Assembly: GCA_934096315.1 (NCBI GenBank)
Contig: CAKOLT010000029.1
Location: 1-11,252, forward strand
Direction of reading: 5' to 3'
Source: an uncultured Bacilli bacterium
Lineage (GTDB): Bacteria; Bacillota_I; Bacilli_A; RF39; UBA660
DNA: 11,252 nucleotides
Positions 1 through 7,100 of this stretch are shown here, piece by piece. Below the pieces are notes generated by a model, which was not told the origin of the DNA, did no database searches, and worked only from the letters and a program-made list of their open reading frames with translations. Numbering within the stretch: position 1 is the stretch's first letter; each line of letters starts with the position of its first letter. The position numbers and the translations under genes were made by a program.

Positions 1-72
1 TTATATTAAGATCTTCATCTTAATATCATTTTTATCAAGTATGACTAGTTTTCCATAAAACTTTTCACACTA

Positions 73-168
73 TCATTGTTTGGGCAATACATTAGCATTT
101 AACACGGTACAACTTAACCCAATTCTATCAGAAAACGCTTCTTCTAGAGTCAAAATATTGCTCTTCCC
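73..168 (-). pseudogene. Unrecognised coding-like remnant downstream of mob
   Basis: On the minus strand, from 168 down to 76, 31 codons read GKSNILTLEEAFSDRIGLSC and then TVLNANVLPKQ, followed by TGA and TAG. The composition looks protein-like rather than random AT-rich DNA. Past the two stops the same frame resumes for about 22 codons with a similar feel (KFYGKLVILDKNDIK). There is no convincing ATG. A TTG near position 152 has AAAGGGA upstream. I do not recognise a family. It overlaps the end of the truncated relaxase frame and may be a decayed gene of the same mobile element, or chance. Confidence 0.3.
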
Positions 169-169
169 T

Positions 170-613
170 TTATATATATTTAATAGTAGAATGTAATACC
201 TGTTCTTTAGTATAACCTAAATCATTATAAATAAAATCCATACAAGTATTAGCCCACCTTAATATTTCTTCCTTACTTTTGTTTTTAAAGAATAAACTAT
301 CACTTGTAAATAATAATTCGTCTGCTACTACATTTCTAGCATCATTAACCATTCTATAATAAGATTTCCTTCTATCTTCTCTTATATTCTTTTGTCTTTC
401 TTCATGTTCTTTTTTATAGTCTTTAGTTAATTCATAAAATTTTTTAACATATTTTTCATTACATCTTACTAATTCTATATTATCTTTTATTCTATCTAAT
501 TTTATATCTGGATTACTTTTATAAACATCTTTTTCTCTTTTATTGTGCGAACCAATTTGTGATAAATCCTGTAATGTTTTTATTGGTTGACTTCTAAATA
601 TTGCATAACTCAT
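170..613 (-). pseudogene. Truncated MobV/Pre plasmid mobilisation relaxase (N-terminal remnant)
   Basis: The 147-aa product begins like the Mob_Pre/MobV relaxases, which nick plasmid oriT and initiate mobilisation. MSYAIFR is followed by the H23-N-K-R motif (the family's HNxR; in pMV158 MobM the equivalent His is the reported nucleophile). Next come NPDI (34-37) and a downstream Asn/Leu-rich stretch. The centre (53-90) is charged and helical. The end, LGYTKEQVLHSTIKYI, lines up with the region that in the family runs directly into the metal-binding HxDExxPHxH motif, but a stop falls there. Family members usually exceed 300-400 aa, so this lacks motif III and the whole C-terminus and should be catalytically dead. 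The start is supported by AAAGGGGG at 627-620, 6 nt upstream. No replication or other mobilisation gene is visible. The window edge is close, but no relaxase sequence resumes in 1-170. Confidence 0.7.
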
Positions 614-619
614 ATAATT

Positions 620-627
620 CCCCCTTT
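620..627 (-). promoter_or_regulatory. Ribosome binding site of the mob remnant
   Basis: On the minus strand AAAGGGGG precedes the ATG at 613 by 6 nt. This G-rich Shine-Dalgarno variant supports that start codon. Confidence 0.6.
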
Positions 628-637
628 TTAAATATGC

Positions 638-667
638 AAAAAGAGATACTTTTTCAAATATCTCTTT
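638..667 (-). terminator. Rho-independent terminator between amidase and mob remnants
   Basis: A perfect 9-bp stem pairs 640-648 (AAAGAGATA) with 659-667 (TATCTCTTT) around a 10-nt loop. On the minus strand it is followed by TTTTT. It lies after the amidase remnant and directly before the mob ribosome binding site, so it would end the upstream unit. The A-run on the other side could let it act weakly in the plus direction. Confidence 0.6.
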
Positions 668-706
668 AAAGTTTAATTCCTGTAAATCAACTAGTTCTGA
701 TAGTTT

Positions 707-772
707 TTATTCGTTGTGTAGAAAACAGTATCTCCCATGACCTGGGTCAATGACAACACCTTTTAATGCCAT
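707..772 (-). pseudogene. N-acetylmuramoyl-L-alanine amidase remnant (21 codons)
   Basis: A minus-strand ATG with AGGTGAT at 783-777 opens the peptide MALKGVVIDPGHGRYCFLHN plus a final E and TAA. VVIDPGHG is the hallmark first motif of Amidase_3 cell-wall hydrolases; its His is a zinc ligand. Family domains run to about 170-200 residues, so only the N-terminal tip is left and nothing after the motif resembles the family. The good start signal suggests the 5' end of a once-functional gene, probably a prophage or plasmid lysin, was left by a deletion. The TAA is followed by 31 in-frame open codons leading into the mob ATG. No activity is expected. Confidence 0.5.
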
Positions 773-903
773 AAAAATCACCTAATTTATTATATGTTTA
801 CACTTTATTCGTGCTACATTATTCTTTATATCACCTATTATTTACTAAAAAAATATAACACAATAATTTCACCTACAATATACAACAAATTTTTACAATT
901 TTA

Positions 904-932
904 TTTACTTTTATCCAAAAAAATGCTATACT
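904..932 (+). promoter_or_regulatory. SigA-type promoter of the split surface-protein gene
   Basis: The -35 TTTACT (904-909), a 17-bp spacer and the -10 TATACT (927-932) with an extended -10 TG at 924-925 give a good vegetative promoter. The predicted start, near 939, leaves a leader of about 45-50 nt before the ATG at 984/990. Confidence 0.65.
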
Positions 933-983
933 AACACCATAACAATAAGATTTCTACAGTTAGTAAAAGAGTAAAAGGAGTAA

Positions 984-1397
984 ATGAATATGAATGGGTT
1001 AGAAAACAATAATACATTGGATAGTTCGCAAAAGATAAATGATGGGCAGTATATAAATAACGCCTCTAATAATAATCAAACACCAAAGTTAAAAAAAGTA
1101 AAGAAAAACAATACAAAAACAGGAGCATTAGTGGTAATATTAATTATCTTGATTTTAGCTTTAATTGGAGTTATTACTATAAAAGTAATATATGATAGTC
1201 AAAATCAATTTAAAGTATTAGTTACAAATACATTTGGATATTTAGAAAACAACATTCAAAATTATTCCAAAAGTACAGGAACATTTTCATTAAAATTAAA
1301 TGTTAGCAGTAGTGATAAAGATGTAAATGAGTTGTTAAAAGTTTTTGATAAGTTTGATTTAGAGGGCGAATATGGTGTAGATTTTGATAACAGATGA
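984..1397 (+). pseudogene. 5' fragment of membrane-anchored surface protein gene, cut by IS256-family element
   Basis: This 137-aa product keeps an Asn/Lys-rich cytoplasmic N-terminus (1-46, with KLKKVKK just before the membrane). It has one transmembrane segment (about 47-69, GALVVILIILILALIGVITI) and a short outside stretch, giving a type II topology with no lipobox Cys. The last native codons, DNR, lie in the target duplication. The TGA stop is made from the last base of the duplication plus the first two bases of the IS. Shine-Dalgarno AAAGGAG (974-980) is 3 nt from the ATG at 984 but 9 nt from the in-frame ATG at 990, so 990 may be the true start. Joined to 2799-3751 the gene encodes 454 aa. 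I do not recognise the family. The fragment has a promoter and should be transcribed, ending at the IS terminator at 1442-1467, but it lacks almost all of the outer domain. Confidence 0.8.
1388..1395 (+). repeat. Target-site duplication, left copy (TAACAGAT)
   Basis: The 8-bp TAACAGAT immediately left of the IS is repeated exactly at 2791-2798. Eight to nine base pairs is the usual target duplication length for IS256-family elements. Confidence 0.95.
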
Positions 1398-1421
1398 GTG
1401 TGTAAGGAATTCTGTGTAAAT
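1396..1421 (+). repeat. IS left terminal inverted repeat
   Basis: Aligned with the reverse complement of 2765-2790, 22 of 26 bases match. The mismatches are at repeat positions 5, 11, 12 and 17. It starts directly after the target duplication. Confidence 0.9.
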
Positions 1422-1441
1422 GATATCTAACCATGATAGTT

Positions 1442-1467
1442 AGGAACATTATATAGGTTCCTTTTTT
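1442..1467 (+). terminator. IS-borne plus-strand terminator antisense to the transposase
   Basis: The stem AGGAAC (1442-1447) pairs with GTTCCT (1457-1462) around a 9-nt loop and is followed by a T-run to 1467. A second hairpin, CTAAC (1427-1431) with GTTAG (1439-1443), overlaps its base. The orientation stops transcripts that enter the IS from the host promoter at 904-932, before they run antisense through the transposase gene. There is no T-run on the minus side. Confidence 0.7.
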
Positions 1468-1508
1468 CTTATTTTAATAATATCATATTTTTTTAAATTT
1501 TCAAAGAA

Positions 1509-2717
1509 CTAAATTCTACCATCAAACATAATAGATAATTCTGATAATATAGGACCCCAATTTCTATATGCTTGATCCCATTTTTTAGATATATTTCTAG
1601 TTGATAAATATAAACATTTAAGTAATGACATATCAGTTGGAAAAACTGATTTTGTTTTTGTGAATTTTCTAAATTGCCTGTTTAATGATTCAATTGTATT
1701 TGTTGTATACATTATTTTTCTAATTGAATCAGAGAATTGAAAGAACGGACAAACTGCATCCCAATTTTCTTCCCAAGTTTTAAATGCTGATTTATATTTA
1801 TCTGACCATTTACTTTTTATTTCTTGTAATTGATCATATCCTTTTTTTTCATCAATTGATGTATATATTTTCTTTAAATCACTTGTAAAAGCCTTAAGGT
1901 CTTTATATGATACAAATTTAACAGAATTTCTTATCATATGAACTATACACCTTTGTTGTATAGTATTTGGATAAGCAGTATTTATAGCTTCCTTTATTCC
2001 AGCTAGATTATCACTACATAATATTAAGATATCTTTAACTCCTCGTTGTTTTAATTCATTTAATACACCTAACCAATATTTAGCAGATTCATTTTCTCCA
2101 ATCCATATTCCTAACACCTCCTTAAATCCTTCAGAATTAATTCCTAAAACAATGTATGCTGCTTTTTTAACTATATGGTTATCTTCTCTTACACTAAAGT
2201 GTACTGCATCTATAAAGACAAATGGATATACTTCATCAAGTGGTCTTGCTTGCCATTCTCTTATTTCTGGTATTATTTGATCAGTTATATTACTAACCAT
2301 TGTTGCAGACACATCTATACCATATAATTCTTGTATTTGCTCATTAATATCACGAGTTGATAATCCTCTTGCATATAAAGACAAAATTTTATCTTCTATT
2401 CCAGAAACATCTCTTGTATTTTTAGGTACTATTTTAGGTTCAAATTCACCATTTCTATCTCTAGGTGTTTCAAATTCAAATTCACCAAATTCGCTCTTTA
2501 AAGTCTTTTTTGTAGCACCATTCCTATAATTTGTTTTTTCTGATTTTTTATCATATTTAGAGTATCCCATAGATGAATCAAATTCTGCATTCATCATTTC
2601 TTGTAATGCACCTTTAAACATATCCTTTAACGCACTAGATAAATCCTGTGCTGAATTAATATCATAATTTTCTTGTAATAATTTTAATATTTCTTTTCCT
2701 TTGTTATTTTCTTTCAT
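1509..2717 (-). CDS. IS256-family (Transposase_mut) DDE transposase
   Basis: The 402-aa protein has the full length expected for the family. The N-terminal 1-100 is a DNA-binding region, with MGYSKYDK and YRNGATKKT matching the conserved pattern seen in Mutator-type transposases. The central catalytic core carries D170 (VFIDAVHF), D236 (LCSDNLAG) and E343 (NTIESLNRQFRK), the DDE triad. The characteristic C257-x2-H260 (RCIVHMIRNS) lies between D236 and E343. It catalyses excision and integration of its own element at the terminal repeats. The start is supported by GGAGAG at 2732-2727, 9 nt upstream, and an extended -10 promoter just inside the right terminus. No frameshift or missing catalytic residue is seen, so the element is probably active. 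Codons are mostly A/T-ending, without the C-ending codons seen in polC and the 515-aa gene. Confidence 0.95.
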   Translation of the reverse strand: MKENNKGKEILKLLQENYDINSAQDLSSALKDMFKGALQEMMNAEFDSSMGYSKYDKKSEKTNYRNGATKKTLKSEFGEFEFETPRDRNGEFEPKIVPKNTRDVSGIEDKILSLYARGLSTRDINEQIQELYGIDVSATMVSNITDQIIPEIREWQARPLDEVYPFVFIDAVHFSVREDNHIVKKAAYIVLGINSEGFKEVLGIWIGENESAKYWLGVLNELKQRGVKDILILCSDNLAGIKEAINTAYPNTIQQRCIVHMIRNSVKFVSYKDLKAFTSDLKKIYTSIDEKKGYDQLQEIKSKWSDKYKSAFKTWEENWDAVCPFFQFSDSIRKIMYTTNTIESLNRQFRKFTKTKSVFPTDMSLLKCLYLSTRNISKKWDQAYRNWGPILSELSIMFDGRI

Positions 2718-2741
2718 AATAAAAATCTCTCCATTTCTTTT

Positions 2742-2750
2742 ATTATATCA
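2742..2750 (-). promoter_or_regulatory. Transposase promoter, extended -10 (TGATATAAT)
   Basis: The minus strand reads TGATATAAT, a perfect extended -10, 10 bp upstream of the GGAGAG ribosome binding site. No good -35 lies 17 bp further up, so the extended -10 probably carries the activity. It sits just inside the right terminal repeat. Confidence 0.55.
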
Positions 2751-2764
2751 TGGAAAGATTTCTT

Positions 2765-2790
2765 ATTTACACAAAATTATTTACAGACTC
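2765..2790 (-). repeat. IS right terminal inverted repeat
   Basis: Its reverse complement matches 1396-1421 at 22 of 26 positions. It ends directly at the right target duplication. Confidence 0.9.
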
Positions 2791-2798
2791 TAACAGAT
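2791..2798 (+). repeat. Target-site duplication, right copy (TAACAGAT)
   Basis: Exact copy of 1388-1395 directly after the IS right end. Confidence 0.95.
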
Positions 2799-3691
2799 TA
2801 ATGTTTTTAGATTTAAAATCAAAATATGATAATGATAAATTAATTAACTGTAATTTATATATTGAGGATAGAATGAGTTACACCTATTTAGAAGATATTT
2901 ATGATAAACATATTAAAAGTGATTTAGGAGAAACTAAGGATTTATTTAATAAAACTAATATAAACGACTATAAAGTAATATTAAATAGTTTATATAATGC
3001 TGTTACAATAGCATTAAAAGATGATTATTTTGAATCTTCAAGAGTAACAATGGATGGTAAAAAATTAACTAAAACAGTATTAAACATAAATGCTAAAAAC
3101 TATGAAACAATAAATAAAGATATTTTAAATACTTTACTTGGAGACAGTAATTTTTTGAAAAGTGTTTCAAATGTAACCAGTAAAACTGAAGATGAAATTA
3201 AGAAAAATATTTATGATAGACTTGATGCAAAATTTAATGGTAATGACTCAACTATTACATTATATACTAACAATTATAAATTTTATAAACTTGAATGTAA
3301 GTCGAAAGATAGTTTAATAGAAATAACTAAAGAAGGAGAAGATACATATAATTATAATATTGTTTCAGGTTCTAGTACTACTACTAACAATGAAACGTCA
3401 TCAAGTGATAATATTTCTGGAACGGTAAAAATAAGTAAGGAAAACAATAATAAAGTAGTTTCATTTTCTCTTACTGATGAGAATGGTTTTTCATACAAAA
3501 TGACACTAAAAACTTCAGTACAATATGGTAAGGATGTTAGTAAAAGAAATATAGAATCTAGTATTAATAAAGAAGATTTAACTGATGAAGATATATCAAA
3601 TATTTACTCTAATTTATTAGACCAGAAAGGAATAAGTAATTTATTATCTGAAATATATAAAATATATGGATTTAGTTTTAATTTAGATAAT

Positions 3692-3736
3692 GACAGTTAT
3701 ATAGATGATAGTTATATAGATAGTAGTTATAATGAT
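3692..3736 (+). repeat. 15-bp tandem repeat, three units, encoding DSYID
   Basis: GACAGTTATATAGAT is followed by GATAGTTATATAGAT and a diverged third unit, AGTAGTTATAATGAT. They encode DSYID-DSYID-SSYND at the extreme C-terminus of the surface protein. In-frame 15-bp units can change number by slippage without breaking the frame. Confidence 0.75.
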
Positions 3737-3818
3737 GATTTTCATCTCTAACCTTTTTTAGAGTATAATATTACTAAATTTAATTATAATTTTATCCTAA
3801 AGCTATAATCTTAAAAAT

Positions 3819-3868
3819 AAAAGAGACATATGATGTAGATTACTAAATCTACTCTAGTCTCTTTTTTT
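3819..3868 (+). terminator. Terminator between convergent genes (bidirectional)
   Basis: The outer stem AAAAGAGAC (3819-3827) pairs with GTCTCTTTT (3857-3865) and encloses an inner 7-bp stem, GTAGATT with AATCTAC. A T-run follows on the plus side and an A-rich flank lies on the other. It stands between the surface-protein gene and the convergent 53-aa gene, so it can serve both. Confidence 0.75.
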
Positions 3869-3881
3869 ATATATTATATGG

Positions 3882-4043
3882 TTATTTGCAGCCACATCCC
3901 TTACCACAACCACATCTGTTAGGACAGTTATTTCCAGTATTCCAGAATAATACAAAGAATATGATTAGGACTACTATTATTATCCAGAAACCACTTCCTG
4001 CTCCATATCCATAACCACCATATGGGTATCCATATCCATACAT
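3882..4043 (-). CDS. 53-aa Gly/Tyr-rich single-pass membrane protein with Cys-rich tail
   Basis: The product opens with MYGYGYPYGGYGYGAGSG, has one hydrophobic segment (about 19-34, FWIIIVVLIIFFVLFW) and ends with CPNRCGCGKGCGCK. The Gly/Tyr-rich head before a single membrane span recalls the tiny membrane proteins of the YjcZ type linked to sporulation in Bacillus, but those lack this tail. The five Cys (40, 44, 46, 50, 52) in 13 residues could bind metal or form disulphides. This is inference, not a known family match. The start is strongly supported by AAGGAGGT at 4058-4051, 7 nt upstream. A CATATAAT -10-like box lies at 4073-4066 without a convincing -35. The polC terminator separates it from polC, so it is probably its own transcript, ending at 3868-3819. 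The gene is real by its start signal and composition; its role is unknown. Confidence 0.75.
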   Translation of the reverse strand: MYGYGYPYGGYGYGAGSGFWIIIVVLIIFFVLFWNTGNNCPNRCGCGKGCGCK

Positions 4044-4050
4044 AATTAAG

Positions 4051-4058
4051 ACCTCCTT
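4051..4058 (-). promoter_or_regulatory. Consensus ribosome binding site of the 53-aa gene
   Basis: AAGGAGGT on the minus strand, 7 nt before the ATG at 4043, is a near-perfect Shine-Dalgarno. It is the main reason to accept this very small gene. Confidence 0.8.
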
Positions 4059-4103
4059 CCAAGGTATTATATGTTAGCCCTTTACTAATAAACATTACTA
4101 TAA

Positions 4104-4134
4104 CACAAAAAGAAATAGTGTAATATCTATTTCT
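4104..4134 (-). terminator. polC terminator, overlapping the polC stop codon
   Basis: AGAAATAG (4134-4127) pairs perfectly with CTATTTCT (4118-4111) around an 8-nt loop and is followed by TTTT on the minus strand. Two bases of the polC TAG stop (4135-4133) lie in the first arm, so the terminator begins inside the gene. Confidence 0.7.
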
Positions 4135-7100
4135 AAAATAGGCTTAGTTGACTTGTTTCACTCATGCCTTCAAATATTCCCATGTTTCGCATTTTATCCA
4201 CAAGAGTTGTTGATACTTTACATCTTTTTTGGAAGTCTTCAATACTTATGAATGGAGCTTTTTTTGCTTCGTTTTCTATATTATTTGCAACAACATCTCC
4301 GAGACCATCTATAGCTCTAAATGGTGGTATGATTGTGTTATCATCTTCTACTGTGAATATCATTGCTTTTGCTTCATATAGGTTGTATGGTTTTACTTTG
4401 ATGCCTCTTGCAGACATTTCTAAAGCTACTTTTAAGCATTCTGATATTCCGTTTTCTTTGTTTGTTGCGTCATAACCTTTGGTTTCAATATCACTTAATA
4501 CTTCTTTAATAGAGTCATAACCATTTATCATGGCTTCTATATCAAAGTCTGTTGCTTTTGTAGAGAACCAACTTGCATAAAAGTATACGGGCATATGTAC
4601 TTTGTACCATGCTATTCTAAATGCACTTATTACGTAGGCTGCAGCATGGGCTTTAGGGAACATATATTTTATTTTGAAACAACTGTTGATAAACCATTCT
4701 GGTATGTTTGCTTTTTCCATTGTTTCTTTATGTTTAGCCCATGTTTCAGGGTCTTTACTTGCTTTTCCTTTACGAACAAATTCCATTATTTTAAATGCTT
4801 TTATAGGGACTACTCCATGATACATTAGATATATCATTATGTCATCACGACATCCGATAACTTCTTTGAATGGTACGACATCATTTTTTATTAAGTCTTG
4901 AGCATTGCCTAACCATACATCTGTTCCGTGGGAAAGTCCTGATATTTTTATTAATTCTGCAAAAGTGGTGGGTTTAGTATCATATACTAAACTGATTGTG
5001 AATGGTGTTCCAAATTCTGGTATTCCTAAGGTTCCTGTTTCACACATTATTTGCTCGTTTGTTACTCCGAGTGCTTTTGTTGAAGTAAATATACTCATTG
5101 TTTCTTTGTCATCTAGAGGGACTTTTAGTATATCAGTATGGGATAATTCTTGTATTAGTCTTAACTGAGTAGGATCGGAGTGTCCAAGAATATCTAATTT
5201 TAATAGATCTTGGTCTATGGCATGGTAATCAAAGTGGGTTGTTCTCCATGCACTGGTTGGGTCTTCAGCGGGGAATTGGTATGGGGTAAAGTCAGAGACA
5301 TCCATGTAGTCTGGGACTACTACTATACCTCCGGGGTGCTGACCTGTTGTTCTTTTGACACCGGTACAACCTTGGGCTAATCTTTCTACTTCTGCATTGC
5401 TTTTATTCATTATTCCTTTATCTTCGAAATATCCTTTTACGTATCCAAAGGCTGTTTTATCTGCGACAGTTCCTATTGTTCCTGCTCTATATACATTATC
5501 TACTCCGAATAGTACTTTGGTATATTCATGGGCTGATGCTTGATTTAAGTCTGAGAAGTTTAAGTCTATATCTGGCACTTTATCAGCATTAAAGCCTAGG
5601 AAAGTGGCAAATGGCATGTCTTGTCCATCTTTATACATTGGCTCGTTACAAGAAGGGCAATTTTTGTCTGGTAAGTCAAACCCACTGTTGTAGGTGGCTC
5701 CTAAATCTTTTCCGTCTTTGTCTTTGAATATGCTGTGTTTACATTTTTTACATCTGTAGTGTGCTGGTAAGGGATTTACTTCGGTTATTCCCATTAGGGT
5801 GGCTACAAAACTGCTTCCTACACTACCTCTGGATCCTACGAGATAGCCTTCATCGTTGGAGTGTTTTACTAGTCTTTGGGCTATTAAGTATATTGGGTCA
5901 AAGCCTCCACCAATAATTCCTCCAAGTTCTTTTTTTACTTTTTTTTCTAGGGTTTTATCGTTTAGTTCTCCATCTTCTTCATTATTCCAGCTTTCTTTGA
6001 AGTAGTTACTTACTAAGTTCTTTACAGCATCAAAGCCTTCTAGTAATATTTCGTGTAAATATGGGAAGACTTTGTCAACTAGTTCTGTTTCGTTTAAGTT
6101 TGGGTTTTGTTTTTTTGTGTTTTCATAACAGCATTTGTATACTATACTTCCATATAATTCTGTTGAGATTCTTTCTTCTATATTATAGGGAAGATTTTCT
6201 CCATACCATTCTTTTGCTTTGGTGAATACTAATTCTGTTACTACTTTTGGGCAGTTAAGGTAATCTTTTCCGTCATCACTTTTTATTCTAGGAGAAAATG
6301 GGATACCTCCGGTGTCTATAATGACTTCTATTTCTTCTACCATGTCTGCTATTTTATTTGTGTTTGTTACTACTATTTCATATGCTAAATCTTTATCTAA
6401 GAAATTGAAGTCTTCGAGCATTTCTTTTGTAGTTCTAAAGTGCTGAGAAGGAATATCTGTTATGTCTTTTTTTGCAAGGGGGTGTCTTCCTCCTCCGGGT
6501 ATTTTTTGGTTTACTATTATTTCTCTATAGATTTTGTCTTCTTTATAAAAGTGATGGACGTCTCCGGTTGCAACGATTATTTTTCCTGCGTCGATTGTTC
6601 CTTCGATTATTTTTTTTATGTGTGTTTTTAATTCTAGTTCGTTTTTGAAATCACTTGTTTGGATTAAGTGTCCATATACTTCGGGTGGTTGGACTTCTAT
6701 ATAGTCGTAGAATCTTATTATGTTTGTTAATTCTTCTCCACTTTTACTTCTTGCACTTCTAAATACTTCACTCTCATAACAGCCACTTCCAATTAAAAGG
6801 CCTTCTCTTAATTCATTTAGTTTACTTCTTAATATTCTTGGTGTTTTGTATAGATATGTTGTGTTTGCAAGAGATATTATTTTGAATAAGTTTTTTAGTC
6901 CTTTTTTGTTTAGGGCTATGGCATTGAAGTGGTATGTGCTACCGAATTTATGGATTTCTTCTTTAGATATTAGTTTATCTAAGTCTTTTATTTTACTGAA
7001 GTTTTGCATTGATAATTTTTCTAGCATTTTATGGAATACTAAGGCTGTTCCTTCGGCATCATAGTCTGCTCTATGGTGGGCATCTTCTTCCCATGGTACG

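Larger units (their letters stand above)
1396..2790 (-). mobile_element. Complete IS256-family insertion sequence (1395 bp)
   Basis: The element is bounded by imperfect terminal inverted repeats, 1396-1421 and 2765-2790, which match at 22 of 26 positions; both ends begin GAGT and contain TGTGTAAAT. An exact 8-bp duplication flanks it. One intact transposase is read on the minus strand. Length and layout fit the IS256 family, which moves by copy-out-paste-in through a circular intermediate. The left end carries a plus-strand terminator and the right end carries the transposase promoter. It sits in the middle of a surface-protein gene and breaks it without any other loss, so the insertion appears recent. 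Confidence 0.95.
2750..3751 (+). pseudogene. 3' fragment of the IS-split surface protein gene
   Basis: The open frame of 333 codons starts by chance inside the IS right end; its first 14 codons are IS sequence and native coding resumes in the duplication at 2791. Native sequence from LMFLDLK joins the 5' fragment exactly in frame once the IS and one duplication copy are removed. The outer domain is rich in Asp, Asn, Ser and Tyr, with predicted mixed beta/alpha character, no further membrane segment and only two Cys in the native part. A Ser/Thr/Asn linker (GSSTTTNNETSSSDN) lies near fragment residues 207-221. The C-terminus is a DSYID repeat. There is no sortase motif. The ATG at 2750 has no ribosome binding site, so expression is doubtful. 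The rebuilt protein resembles the many uncharacterised single-TM extracytoplasmic proteins of gut Firmicutes; its function is unknown. Confidence 0.8.

Noticed and set aside
785..840. Possible oriT for the MobV remnant (AAAGTGTAAACAT on the minus strand)
   Set aside because: It vaguely recalls MobV nick regions but lacks a convincing inverted repeat flanking a nick site.
780..875. Three TAGGTGA motifs on the minus strand (near 783, 835, 874) as an operator array
   Set aside because: Spacing is irregular and each looks like a GGTGAT ribosome-binding-site core; only the one at 783-777 has a usable start codon.
4066..4073. Sporulation-type -10 (CATATAAT) before the 53-aa gene
   Set aside because: It resembles SigE/SigK -10 boxes, but no matching -35 is seen, and such strings are common in AT-rich DNA.
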